Shown: piece by piece, positions 34,420 through 42,760 of the stretch
Numbering within the stretch: position 1 is the stretch's first letter
Layout: each line of letters begins with the position of its first letter
Assembly: GCF_014205225.1 (NCBI RefSeq)
Contig: NZ_JACHNB010000001.1
Coordinates: 9,095,501-9,159,500 of the forward strand
Reading direction: 5' to 3'
DNA length: 64,000 nucleotides
Source of the DNA: Actinoplanes octamycinicus
GTDB lineage: Bacteria > Actinomycetota > Actinomycetes > Mycobacteriales > Micromonosporaceae
Translations under genes and position numbers: made by a program
The notes under the pieces: model-generated
Seen by the model: the letters and a program-made list of their open reading frames with translations, nothing else
The model's database searches: none
What the model was told of the DNA's origin: nothing

Positions 34420-35202
34420 TCAGAGGCGGCGGATGACCGACACCACCTTGCCCAGGATCACCGCGTCGTCGCCGGGAATCACCGCATAGCTCGCATTCTG
34501 CGGCACCAGCTCGACGTGCCCGTCCCGGCGCTGGAAGGTCTTGACCGTCGCCTCGCCGTCGATCATGGCGGCGACGATCTCGCCGTTCTCCGCGACCGGC
34601 TGCTGCCGGACCACGACCACGTCCCCGTCGCAGATGGCCGCGTCGATCATCGAGTCACCTTTGACGTTCAGCGCGAACAGCGTCCCGTGCCCGACCATCC
34701 CGGCCGAGACCACCAGCTGATCCGTCACATGCTCCTCGGCCAGGATCGGCGCGCCGGCCGCGATGTCACCGAGCACCGGAACCGCCCGCACCTGATCAGC
34801 CCGGATCAGCTCCCGAACCTCAGCCAGGCCGCCCGCACCCGCCACCGAAGAAGCCGCGTTCTCGGCCGCGCCCGCCACCGAAGAAGCCGCGCCGCCGACT
34901 GCACCCCCCGCCGAAGAAGCCGTGCCGCCGGTCACACCCGAGGGGATCGCGTGGGGCTCCCGCACGTCCACCGCGCGCGAGCCATGCGGCTGCCGGCGCA
35001 GCAGCCCGTGCCGCTCCAGCACCTTGAGGTGGTGCGCCACCGACGACGGCGACACCAGCCCGACCGCCGCCCCGATCTCCCGCACGGTCGGCGGGAATCC
35101 CCGCTCCCGCACCGAGTCGCGGATGACCGCGAGAATGCGCTCCTGCTTGGCGGTTATTCGCGGTCGCGGCTCGTCACCGGCATCGACGCTCATGTCCGGC
35201 AC
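34420..35202 (-). CDS. lexA: LexA-type SOS repressor with an expanded repeat linker
   Basis: A 260-residue repressor-protease. It has an N-terminal winged HTH (about 14-80, with [27 protein letters not shown]), then a Gly/Ala/Ser linker of about 35 residues (93-126) built from an 11-residue repeat. The C-terminal S24 peptidase part has cleavage site A149-G150, nucleophile S184 (KGDSM) and K221 (ATVKTF). The family represses DNA-damage genes and self-cleaves on RecA filaments. Its HTH differs from the usual actinobacterial LexA, so it may be a paralogue. No perfect CGAAC-N4-GTTCG box lies upstream; a relaxed GAAC-N5-GTTC is at 35242-35254. Confidence 0.92.
   Translation of the reverse strand: MPDMSVDAGDEPRPRITAKQERILAVIRDSVRERGFPPTVREIGAAVGLVSPSSVAHHLKVLERHGLLRRQPHGSRAVDVREPHAIPSGVTGGTASSAGGAVGGAASSVAGAAENAASSVAGAGGLAEVRELIRADQVRAVPVLGDIAAGAPILAEEHVTDQLVVSAGMVGHGTLFALNVKGDSMIDAAICDGDVVVVRQQPVAENGEIVAAMIDGEATVKTFQRRDGHVELVPQNASYAVIPGDDAVILGKVVSVIRRL
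34845..34930 (-). repeat. in-frame 33-bp repeat within lexA
   Basis: CCGAAGAAGCCG on the + strand recurs at 34845, 34878 and 34911, exactly 33 bp apart, encoding the 11-residue [12 protein letters not shown] repeats of the LexA linker between its DNA-binding and protease domains. Confidence 0.9.
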
Positions 35203-35346
35203 CTTACCGCATGATTAGATCAAATGTACGAACCGTGACCGGAACAGCACGTTCGGACGACCATCCCGCAACCCCGCCGCCAGTCACCGCGGAGCCCACC
35301 CGCACCGCGACCTCTCGCCGCTCGGCCAACCAGCGGCACCGGCACG

Positions 35347-35616
35347 TCATGTCCCCAGCCTGGACGGATCCACCTCCACTTCGACCCGCACCACGTCGCC
35401 GTGGTCCTTCCCGGCCCGGATCCGCTTCGGCACCGCGAGCAGCCAGCCCGCCTCCTTGTCGCGCCACACGCTGGTCGCCCACCTCGTCCCGTCCACGGTC
35501 GCCGTCACCGGCACCCGCCCGAACGCCCCGGCCCGCTCCGGGGCGTGCTCCGCCGGCACCGGCGCGAAAACCCACGCGCTCTCCCCCGGCCATCGCACCA
35601 AGTCCGCCTCGAACAC
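35347..35616 (-). CDS. DUF1905 domain protein
   Basis: An 89-residue single-domain protein. It follows the DUF1905 pattern: FEADLVRWPGESAWVFAPVP, then VPVTATVDGTRWATSVW, a D-K-x2-G-[WG] turn and a closing basic/hydrophobic strand (VVRVEVEVDPSRL). The domain is a small beta-barrel of unknown function. I chose the GTG at 35616 because the domain begins at its second residue and GGAGG lies four bases upstream; the frame extends upstream without domain content. Confidence 0.82.
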   Translation of the reverse strand: MFEADLVRWPGESAWVFAPVPAEHAPERAGAFGRVPVTATVDGTRWATSVWRDKEAGWLLAVPKRIRAGKDHGDVVRVEVEVDPSRLGT

Positions 35617-35718
35617 CGCACCTCCCACCGCAGCACAGGCCGATGCCCGCCCGTCCCGGCGCGACCGAACACCCGGCCACCGCCACAACATGCCACGACC
35701 CACCGACAAAACTGGCGC

Positions 35719-37095
35719 TCAGCGGACGAAGAGCAGGAAGAGCCCCGCCCAGGTACATCCGATCATGAAGAGGACCAGCGGAAACTCCTCAGCAAGAGTG
35801 GCCAGCATCGGCCGCTCCGCCCGACCGGAGCCTTCAAGATCAGCCTTGGCGGCGCCCCGGCCGGAGTCCCGGAGATCAGCGTCCGCAGCGGCCAAGGCCT
35901 CGTCGTCGAGACCGACCCCGGCAGTCCCGCGCTCAGCCGCCCGCGCGACCCCTGCCACAGCCTGCTTCGCCGGGGCGCGCACCCCGGCCTCCAATGCGGC
36001 GTCGTGCGCCACGATCACCCCGGCCACGTGTCCCGCAAGGATCAGGCCCACCTGGACCCCGGCGATCACCGCCGGGATCGGCACGACGTCCCACCGCGCC
36101 TCGGACGCCAGCCCCCACTGCTGCACCAGCAGCAGCACCCCGCGCGGCCCTTCGACGATCAGCAGCGACAGGTAGTGCGCCAGCGTGTACCCCACCGCGA
36201 TCGGAATCAGCGAGGCGGTCACGTCCAGCCCCCCTGCGGTCTTCCGCACGGCGACCAGCACCCCGAGGCAGATCAGCACCAGCGCACCCGTCGCCCACCA
36301 AGCCGGATGCCCCGCCCGTTGAACGAACCCCGCCCACCACGGCGACCCGAAGGCGCTGTCGACAACCGTGGAGCCCCACCAGACAGCCACCAAGGCTGCC
36401 AATCCGACTGCCGACACAGAGGAGGCGGTCGAGGACAACGGCACAGCGAGCCCTCTCAACAGCCCCCGCCACCGGACCGGGCTGAGCCGCCCCGCCAACT
36501 CGGAGTAGACCTCGAAGCAGTCCCCCCGAGCGAACCACTCCTCCCCCCGCAGAGCAGCCATCCCGAGCTGCACCACCCCGTAGCTGATCAGGCCCCACCC
36601 GATCAGCCGAGGATCCGCCCGCCCCGGCGCCACCAGCTCGAACCACACGAACAGAAGCAGCCACGCCGCCGCCGGCCACACCCCGGCCCCACCCCCGGGC
36701 CGCAACCCGGAGGCGGGCAGCCGCAGCACCCGGAACAACGTCCGCAGCGGGTTGACCGCCCGCCACACCGGCCCGAACACCGCGCTGACCGGCACCAGCC
36801 CGACCCACAGCCAGACGAACACCGCGTGCGCCGCCGGGTTCGTCTCGCCGGCCGGGCCGAGCAGCGCGTTCCCCACCAGGTAGACCGTCAGCGCCAGGAC
36901 CAGCCAGCGCAGCACCGGCAGCCATCCCGCGGTCCGCGCCGTCCGCGGCACGCCACCGGCCAGCCGCGGCTTCCGCCACCAGAGCGCCGAGATCAGGAAC
37001 GACACCACCACGGTCGCCGCCCCGGCCTGCAGCACCAAGTCGAGCGGGAGGGGCAGGTCCGACGAGCTCCCGACCCCGTGGGCCAGAGCTGTCAC
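35719..37095 (-). CDS. polytopic membrane protein, last gene of the four-gene cupredoxin operon
   Basis: A 458-residue protein with about ten membrane helices and a soluble, acidic C-terminal stretch (about 390-440) before a last helix. Characteristic stretches are AHGVGSSSDLPLPL at the N-terminus, FGPVWRAVNPLRTLFR, and LRGEEWFARGDCFEVYSELAGRL. From memory, similar actinobacterial proteins are sometimes labelled fenitrothion-hydrolase-like; I would not rely on that label. The GTG start overlaps the stop of the cupredoxin gene (GTGA), so it is translated with it. Transport or an electron/metal-handling membrane role is inferred from context only. Confidence 0.82.
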   Translation of the reverse strand: MTALAHGVGSSSDLPLPLDLVLQAGAATVVVSFLISALWWRKPRLAGGVPRTARTAGWLPVLRWLVLALTVYLVGNALLGPAGETNPAAHAVFVWLWVGLVPVSAVFGPVWRAVNPLRTLFRVLRLPASGLRPGGGAGVWPAAAWLLLFVWFELVAPGRADPRLIGWGLISYGVVQLGMAALRGEEWFARGDCFEVYSELAGRLSPVRWRGLLRGLAVPLSSTASSVSAVGLAALVAVWWGSTVVDSAFGSPWWAGFVQRAGHPAWWATGALVLICLGVLVAVRKTAGGLDVTASLIPIAVGYTLAHYLSLLIVEGPRGVLLLVQQWGLASEARWDVVPIPAVIAGVQVGLILAGHVAGVIVAHDAALEAGVRAPAKQAVAGVARAAERGTAGVGLDDEALAAADADLRDSGRGAAKADLEGSGRAERPMLATLAEEFPLVLFMIGCTWAGLFLLFVR

Positions 37096-37739
37096 TTCAC
37101 CTCGAGCTGCAGCAGCAGCGTCTCCGGGTGCGCCTCGACGTCGAACAGCCCGGCCCGCGAGGCCACGAACACGATGCAGGCCGGCTGCCCGGGCTGCACC
37201 GGGTATTCCAGGTCGTAGCCGTGCACGTGGATGTCCGAGGCGACGTCGGCGGAGACCCCGAGCCGCACCTGGCTGCCGAGCGGCACGCTGACCCGGTGCG
37301 GCGCCGGCGACGCCTTCCCGTCCTGCAGCGCCGCGGTCGCCACCACCTGGTCCGGCGTCGGCGTCCCGCACGCGGCCGGGGTGGCCGCCTGGGCGGCCGG
37401 GGCGCTGGTGCACCCGGGCAGCAGGGCCAGCGCGGCCATCAGGAACGGCACGGTCCGCAGCGCCCGCCGCCCACCGCCGGACGGCGCGCCGGAGGACGGC
37501 GCCGTGGCCGGCATCACCGGCCCGCCGAACGCCACCGGCTCCCGCCGGATCAGCGCGAGCACCCCGAGCTGCGCGAAGATCGCGATCGACGCCGAGGAGA
37601 CCACCAGCACGAACGCCGCGAACAGCGAGGAGAAGGTGAGCAGGCTGGTGGCGGTCATCAGCACGGTGAGGCCGAAGAACGCCGGCACGGTCAGCACCAC
37701 CGACGACACCAGCAGGAGCAGCCCGGTCCACGCTCTCAT
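37092..37739 (-). CDS. membrane protein with internal lipobox and C-terminal cupredoxin-like domain
   Basis: A 215-residue protein. Residues 7-65 form two hydrophobic segments, then a Pro/Gly/Ser linker leads to a second, lipoprotein-like signal (RRALRTVPFLMAALALLPGC, Cys110). The C-terminal ~75 residues look like a cupredoxin (DIHVHGYDLEYPVQPGQP, then FDVEAHPE), with His and possible Cys ligands for copper. ATGA and GTGA overlaps couple it to both neighbours. The internal lipobox suggests either a fusion of a membrane peptide with a lipoprotein gene or an internal start at Met76 that yields a separate lipoprotein. Confidence 0.82.
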   Translation of the reverse strand: MRAWTGLLLLVSSVVLTVPAFFGLTVLMTATSLLTFSSLFAAFVLVVSSASIAIFAQLGVLALIRREPVAFGGPVMPATAPSSGAPSGGGRRALRTVPFLMAALALLPGCTSAPAAQAATPAACGTPTPDQVVATAALQDGKASPAPHRVSVPLGSQVRLGVSADVASDIHVHGYDLEYPVQPGQPACIVFVASRAGLFDVEAHPETLLLQLEVK

Positions 37740-38626
37740 GCCCGCACCTCCGAAGCCGATGGCGAGGCCGCCCGCTGCGCGAGCCGGCGCAGCACCGACG
37801 CCCCGGCCACCGCGACCCCGGCGCCGACGCCGAGCGCCAGCACCACGAGCACCCGCTCGACCGCCGGCGGCCCGGCGAACGGCAGCACCGCCCGGTGGAA
37901 CGAGGTCACGTCGGGCAGCACGAACACCGCGGTCAGCGCGGCGCCGGCGCAGACCGCGAGCAGCCCGGCGGGCCGGCCGCGGAGCGCCACGATCGCGCCG
38001 CCGAGCAGCAGCGGCCAGGCCAGCAGGTTGATCCCGGCGGCGCTGAGGAAGGTGCCGGCCGGCGGCGCCGACTCGACCGCCAGGGTGGAGCCGAGGACGT
38101 GGGTGACCGACGCCGCCATCGCGATCGCGCCGGCCGCGGCGAGCAGCAGGTCGGCGCGGTGCAGGCGGCGGGCGATCACGGGTACGGCCACGGCCGACAC
38201 GATAGCCAGCGCCCACCAGGGCAGCGGGTTCGGCGGCTGCTCCCCGGTGAGCACGCCGGCGACCGTGACGGCGGTGCCACCGGCGTCCAGCGGGACCGTC
38301 CAGGTGGCCGTACGGAAAGCTGGAAGGTCTTTGCCCTCCGGCGCGAACCGCGAGTCTGCCCAGGTCAGCGAGTCGCCGGGGGCGACGGTCCGATTGATGC
38401 CGGAGACCGTGACCGGGCCGCCGGTGTGGTTGGTCAGGCGCAGCTTGGCGCCGTCCTCGATGGCGACCACGGTGAGGCCCGGGAGCTGCGGTGTGACGGT
38501 CACCACCTCGCTGCGCGCGTTGGTCGCCACCAGGCCGCCGGCGTGCGCCGACGCCGGCCCGGCCGTGCCGAGCACGACCCCGGCGACCAGGGCCAGCAAC
38601 ACCAGGAGGCGACGCACCGGGATCAC
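37736..38626 (-). CDS. exported CopC-like/His-initial protein with membrane domain
   Basis: A 296-residue protein with a signal peptide (to about residue 27, ...GPASA) whose predicted mature N-terminus is His-Ala-Gly-Gly. An exposed N-terminal His binds copper in CopC and related proteins. A beta-rich extracytoplasmic part (about 28-135) is followed by five or so membrane helices. The N-terminal domain matches, from memory, an uncharacterised actinobacterial family. It overlaps the upstream gene by GTGA and the downstream gene by ATGA. Copper binding is inferred, not shown. Confidence 0.8.
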   Translation of the reverse strand: MIPVRRLLVLLALVAGVVLGTAGPASAHAGGLVATNARSEVVTVTPQLPGLTVVAIEDGAKLRLTNHTGGPVTVSGINRTVAPGDSLTWADSRFAPEGKDLPAFRTATWTVPLDAGGTAVTVAGVLTGEQPPNPLPWWALAIVSAVAVPVIARRLHRADLLLAAAGAIAMAASVTHVLGSTLAVESAPPAGTFLSAAGINLLAWPLLLGGAIVALRGRPAGLLAVCAGAALTAVFVLPDVTSFHRAVLPFAGPPAVERVLVVLALGVGAGVAVAGASVLRRLAQRAASPSASEVRA

Positions 38627-39687
38627 TCCGGTTGCAGGCGCTGGATGCTGCGGACCACCAGCACGGTCCCGGCGCCGGTCAGCGCGGTGAGCGTCAGCAG
38701 GCCGCTGACGATGTGGATGTTCCACCCCACGGTGCCGGTCTCGATCTTGCCGACCAGCAGCACGGCGCCCCACACGATCGGCGGCGCGAGGAGGCCGAGG
38801 GTGATCCACCGCGCCGTCACCGGCAGGGTGACCAGCGTGTTCCCCACGCGGAGCAGCAGCTCGACGGCGGGCGCGGCGATCGCCACGGTCAGGTGCGGCC
38901 ACCACGGACCCTGGGAGGCGAACATCAGGTGCATGAGCAGCGCGGGGATCGAGACCAGGGCGGTCGGCAGCCCGATCGGCAGCCGCCAGCGCCGGCCGAT
39001 CATCAGGATCGGGACGAGCAGCAGGACCGTGCTGAACAGGTAGCCGTGCATCAGCTGGCCGTCGGTGGAGAAGACGTTGGGCTCGGCCCGGCCGGTGCCC
39101 AGGTGGTAGAAGCCGAGCGCGGTGGCGTGCAGCGAGTAGATGTGCAGCGGCAGCACCGCGAAGAGCGCGGAGATGGCGACCAGGAAGGCGCCGCCGACGC
39201 TGAGCACGCGGCCGGGGAGGGTGGCGGTCATCAGCGCCGGGCCCATCGCGACCAGCACCATACCCAGGATGATCAGCTCGTGGCTGGGGCTGACGAAGAT
39301 CTCCAGGTTCTTCTCGATCCCGAAGATGTTGTGCCACAGCGTGTCCATCCCGCCGCCGACCAGCAGCGACGCCATGCCGGCCAGGGGGATGCGCAAAGCG
39401 TTCGGCAGGGCCAGCAGGCTCTGGTACGTCGGGATCGCCGGCAGCCGCGACTTCATGATCCAGAGCAGCGTGAACCCGGACGCGGCGATCCCCGAGTAGA
39501 GCACGCCGTGCCACGGGGTCCAGAACGTCTCCAGCTCCGGCGTGGTCGCGTGCGCGTAGGCGTCGAGCTGCAGCCCGATCACCAGCCAGGCGCTCGCGAC
39601 CAGCAGCACCCATCGCTCCCGTGCGGTGAACGCCGGGCTGGTGCTCGCGTCGTCGACCACCTGTGGCCGCTCCACGGACGTTGTCAC
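38623..39687 (-). CDS. polytopic membrane protein with duplicated D-x3-H ... [ST]P-x-H motif
   Basis: A 354-residue protein with about nine membrane helices and many histidines. Two similar elements occur at helix ends: D42-A-Y-A-H46 ... T-P-W-H60 and D115-T-L-W-H119 ... S-P-S-H136. The D-x3-H plus downstream His geometry resembles the metal site of PmoC/AmoC (D-x3-H-x12-H), although the rest is not recognisably that family. It is the first gene of the operon. The GTG start has GGAGG at 39696-39700. A metal- or heme-binding membrane role is inferred. Confidence 0.82.
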   Translation of the reverse strand: MTTSVERPQVVDDASTSPAFTARERWVLLVASAWLVIGLQLDAYAHATTPELETFWTPWHGVLYSGIAASGFTLLWIMKSRLPAIPTYQSLLALPNALRIPLAGMASLLVGGGMDTLWHNIFGIEKNLEIFVSPSHELIILGMVLVAMGPALMTATLPGRVLSVGGAFLVAISALFAVLPLHIYSLHATALGFYHLGTGRAEPNVFSTDGQLMHGYLFSTVLLLVPILMIGRRWRLPIGLPTALVSIPALLMHLMFASQGPWWPHLTVAIAAPAVELLLRVGNTLVTLPVTARWITLGLLAPPIVWGAVLLVGKIETGTVGWNIHIVSGLLTLTALTGAGTVLVVRSIQRLQPE

Positions 39688-39716
39688 GTTTCCCCCTCCG
39701 ATCGATCCGGGCGAAG

Positions 39717-39739
39717 GTAACCTACATCGCCCGTGTTAC
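39717..39739. promoter_or_regulatory. inverted repeat upstream of the four-gene membrane operon
   Basis: GTAAC (39717-39721) and GTTAC (39735-39739) form a 5-bp inverted repeat with 13-bp spacing in the divergent gap between the operon and the FAD monooxygenase. The gap is AT-richer here than its surroundings. It may be an operator for either gene. Confidence 0.35.
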
Positions 39740-39972
39740 ATCAATCGATCAGATACGACCCTGGAAAAACCCCGATTTCGGTACGCGACGAAGCCGCGTT
39801 CCCTCCTCGACCTCGGCTCCCGGCGTAACCCGGGCAGCGCCGGCCACTCCTCGATCCGGTGCGCCCACGTCTCGTCGCTGCAGAGCGCCCCGAACCGCTC
39901 CGGCGGCGGGCCGCGCATTCCCGGTACCGGTCTTCGTACCGGTTTCCGGCTTCCTTGCCTGAAGGGACCGCA

Positions 39973-41250
39973 ATGACCTCGAGCGTCGTCGTGGTGGGTG
40001 GGGGCATCGGCGGCCTCGCCACCGCCCTGTCGCTGACCCGCGCCGGGCAGCGCGTCACCGTGCTGGAGCAGGCGTCGTCCTTCGGCGAGGTGGGCGCCGG
40101 CATGCAGATCGCCCCGAACTGCACCCGCATCCTGCACGAGTGGGGCCTGCTCGACGAGGTCACGTCGCTGGGCGTGCTGCCCGAACGCATCGTCATGAAG
40201 GACGCGGTCGACGGCCGGCTGCTGAGCGCACTGGACCTGCACGACGTGGAACGCCGTTACGGCTTCCCCTACCTGGTGATCCACCGCAGCGACCTGCACG
40301 GCGTGCTGCTGCGAGCCTGCCGGAGCGCCGGCGTCGACCTGGTCACCGACGTCACGGTGACCGGTTACACGTCCTCGCCGACCGGCGCGACCGCGATCCA
40401 CGACGGCGGCACCGTCCCGGCCGACGTGGTGATCGCCGCGGACGGCCTTCACTCGGTGGCCCGCCGGGTCTTCAGCGACGACGAGCCGGTGAGTTCCGCC
40501 TACGTCGCCTATCGCGGGGCCGTTCCGATCGACAAGGTCGCCGAACTGGACGTCCACCTCAAGGACGTGGTCGTCTACGTCGGCCCGCGCTGCCACCTGG
40601 TCCAATACCCGCTGCGCGGCGGCGAGATGTTCAACCAGGTAGCCGTCTTCGAGTCCCCGAAAGCCAAGCTCGGCCTGGCCGACTGGGGCACCCCGGACGA
40701 GCTGGACGCCGCTTTCGCGGGCAGCTGCCCTCAGGTCCGGGCCGGCCTGCACCTGATGTGGCGCGACCGCTGGTGGCGCATGTTCGACCGCGAGCCCCTC
40801 GACACCTGGGTCACCGGCCGCCTGGCCCTGACCGGCGACGCCGCTCATCCACCCCTCCAATACTTGGCCCAGGGCGCAGTAATGGCCATCGAAGACGCGT
40901 GGGTCCTCGGCACTCACGCCGCCCCAAGCCCTCGGCCCGCCCCGGACGAACTCGGCCCGCGCCCCGCCTCACCCAAGCTCGAACCCCACGCCGTCCAGCC
41001 CGCCCCCGACTGGGACGCGGTTCTTGCCGCCTACAACGCCGTCCGCCCCGAGCACTGCCGCCGAGTCCTCACCACCGCCCGCTCGTGGGGCGAGTTCTGG
41101 CACCACGACGGCCCCGAACGCGCATGGCGCAACGAAGTCCTACGCAACCGCAACCTCTACGACTACTCCTATGTCGACTGGCTTTTCGGCCCCACAGCCC
41201 TGACCCCCGACCAGGAGCCGGAGATGTTCCCGAGCGGCACCTCGGTCTGA
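39973..41250 (+). CDS. FAD-dependent aromatic monooxygenase (salicylate/3-hydroxybenzoate hydroxylase type)
   Basis: A 425-residue class A flavoprotein hydroxylase. It has the FAD fingerprint GGGIGGLATA (about 9-18), the DG motif (IAADGLHS, about 157) and the GD motif (LTGDAAHPPLQYLAQGA, about 290). The pattern is closest to 3-hydroxybenzoate 6-hydroxylase and salicylate hydroxylase. A Pro-rich insertion of about 30 residues (PSPRPAPDELGPRPA region) sits in the late FAD domain and is unusual. The ATG is chosen because the Rossmann strand starts four residues later. It is divergent from the metal-type operon and stands alone. Confidence 0.92.
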   Translation: MTSSVVVVGGGIGGLATALSLTRAGQRVTVLEQASSFGEVGAGMQIAPNCTRILHEWGLLDEVTSLGVLPERIVMKDAVDGRLLSALDLHDVERRYGFPYLVIHRSDLHGVLLRACRSAGVDLVTDVTVTGYTSSPTGATAIHDGGTVPADVVIAADGLHSVARRVFSDDEPVSSAYVAYRGAVPIDKVAELDVHLKDVVVYVGPRCHLVQYPLRGGEMFNQVAVFESPKAKLGLADWGTPDELDAAFAGSCPQVRAGLHLMWRDRWWRMFDREPLDTWVTGRLALTGDAAHPPLQYLAQGAVMAIEDAWVLGTHAAPSPRPAPDELGPRPASPKLEPHAVQPAPDWDAVLAAYNAVRPEHCRRVLTTARSWGEFWHHDGPERAWRNEVLRNRNLYDYSYVDWLFGPTALTPDQEPEMFPSGTSV

Positions 41251-41392
41251 TCGACCCGCTCGCCTGCCACAGCAGTCCAGAGCGCGACTCGGCTCCGCGG
41301 ACCAGTTGGCTGTTGCGCCCCCATCGGTGTGGACGCACAGCCGGTCTCCCTCTTCCAGCCGGCGGCCCGGAGCAGGGCATCACCAACCCGGC

Positions 41393-41758
41393 TCAGCAGG
41401 TCGAATGAAATAGTCCACCGACTGCCACAGTGCCCGCCAACCCGTTGTAGATCCGCACCGCCTCGGTCGTCTCCGCCACGTGCACCTCGACGCCCCGCTC
41501 GCGCAGCAGCTCCAGCGTGGCCGGGTCGACCTGCAGCACCAGGTCCATCCCCCGGGAGAGCACCAGCACGGTGGCCCCGTTGTCCAGCAGCTCCGCGACA
41601 TCGGCCGGCTGGACACCGGGCTCGTGCCGGGTCCCGGTCTCATTCCAGTCCCAGGGCCGCCCACCGCCCGGCCAGAGCTTGAAGTCCTTGCCCTCCGGCA
41701 GCCCCTCGACCGCCATCTTTCCCCACGACACCGCGAGGATCTTCGGCGAATCCGCCAT
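41393..41758 (-). CDS. Mth938-like domain protein (DUF498)
   Basis: A 121-residue protein covering one Mth938/AAMDC-like domain: SWGKMAVEG, DFKLWPGGGRPWDWNETGTRHEPG, a central GATVLVLSRGMD and ETTEAVRIYNGL. The domain is widespread but of unknown biochemical role. It lies 2 bp downstream of the LysR-type gene on the same strand, so it is probably co-transcribed with it. Confidence 0.87.
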   Translation of the reverse strand: MADSPKILAVSWGKMAVEGLPEGKDFKLWPGGGRPWDWNETGTRHEPGVQPADVAELLDNGATVLVLSRGMDLVLQVDPATLELLRERGVEVHVAETTEAVRIYNGLAGTVAVGGLFHSTC

Positions 41759-41760
41759 CC

Positions 41761-42690
41761 TTACCCCTCCCGTTCCGAGACCTCAACGGTCGCCGCACCT
41801 TGAAGCGCCTCCGCCAGCCGCGCCGCCGCCGGCGACAGCGGATCGTGCACCCAGGCCAACGTCATCCGTCGCCCTTCCTCCGGACCACCGCGAACCGGCA
41901 GCACCCGCACCCCCTCCGGCACCGCGCCGGCCAGCAGCGGTGGAATCGTGGTCAGCCCGCACCCGGCCGCGACCAGGTGCAACTTGGCCAGCCAGTCCCG
42001 GGCCACGTGCGCGATCACCGGCCGCTCATCAAGCCCCGGCCACACGCCCATCAGCCGCTCGTTTCCCGAACTCTGCCCAGCGATCCACTCCTGTCCCCGC
42101 AGGTCTGCCACGTCCACGAACGCGCCCCCGGCCAGCGGATGCGTCGCCGGCACCGCAACCATCAGGCTGCGATCGGTCAGCACCCGCGTCCGCAACGGCG
42201 GCGCCTCGGTATCCGGCGGCCGATGCGGCGGCTCCGTCGCGATCACGGCCAGGTCCAGGCTGCCCGCACGCAGGGCACGGATCAACGCTGGCGTGGACGC
42301 TTCGCGGCTGGTGACCGTCACCCCGGGATGCGCACGCCGCAACTCACTCAGCGCACGCGGCACCAAACCGGCCCCGGCACTGGTGAACCACCCGAGCCGC
42401 ACCCGGCCGCCGGCGCCCGGCAACCCAGCCAGCTCACGCGCCGCCGCGTCGACCTGCTCGGCCACCGCGACCGCACGGCGCAGCACGATCCGCCCCGCGG
42501 AAGTAAGCCTCACCCCCTCATGACGCCGCTCCAGAAGATCCGCCCCCACGGCTCGCTCCAGAGCCGCGATCTGCCGGGAGACGGCCGACTGCGTATATCC
42601 CAACGCGGTCGCCGCGGCGGTGAAGGTGCCTCGCTCCGCCACCTCCCGGAACACGCGCAACGCTACCAACGACGCATCCGTGATCGCCAT
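41761..42690 (-). CDS. LysR-family transcriptional regulator
   Basis: A 309-residue regulator with an N-terminal winged HTH (FTAAATALGYTQSAVSRQIAALERAVGADLLER, about 22-55) and a substrate-binding-like effector domain (from about 90). It is divergent from the SDR gene, 70 bp apart, with a perfect palindrome only 7 bp before its own start, the usual arrangement for a LysR gene that represses itself and activates its neighbour. The effector is unknown. Confidence 0.94.
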   Translation of the reverse strand: MAITDASLVALRVFREVAERGTFTAAATALGYTQSAVSRQIAALERAVGADLLERRHEGVRLTSAGRIVLRRAVAVAEQVDAAARELAGLPGAGGRVRLGWFTSAGAGLVPRALSELRRAHPGVTVTSREASTPALIRALRAGSLDLAVIATEPPHRPPDTEAPPLRTRVLTDRSLMVAVPATHPLAGGAFVDVADLRGQEWIAGQSSGNERLMGVWPGLDERPVIAHVARDWLAKLHLVAAGCGLTTIPPLLAGAVPEGVRVLPVRGGPEEGRRMTLAWVHDPLSPAAARLAEALQGAATVEVSEREG

Positions 42691-42697
42691 GACGATT

Positions 42698-42716
42698 ACT
42701 CATACCAGCTATGAGT
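42698..42716. promoter_or_regulatory. perfect palindrome, probable LysR operator
   Basis: ACTCATACCAGCTATGAGT has 7-bp arms around CCAGC. It lies between the divergent LysR and SDR genes and is a good candidate for the regulator's binding site. Confidence 0.75.
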
Positions 42717-42724
42717 GAATCTCG

Positions 42725-42754
42725 TTGGCCGCATCGCCGCGACCGACCTAGCTT
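42725..42754 (+). promoter_or_regulatory. candidate promoter of the SDR gene
   Basis: TTGGCC (42725-42730), 18 bp, TAGCTT (42749-42754). The transcript would start close to the ATG at 42761, making it near-leaderless. No Shine-Dalgarno is visible, which fits. Confidence 0.4.
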
Positions 42755-42760
42755 GGGCGC

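Noticed and set aside
35203..35260. Classical SOS box in front of lexA
   Set aside because: No CGAAC-N4-GTTCG; the nearest match has a 5-bp spacer.
38623..39687. Assignment as a particulate methane/ammonia monooxygenase C subunit
   Set aside because: Only the D-x3-H...H spacing is similar; no matching A and B subunits or overall sequence pattern.
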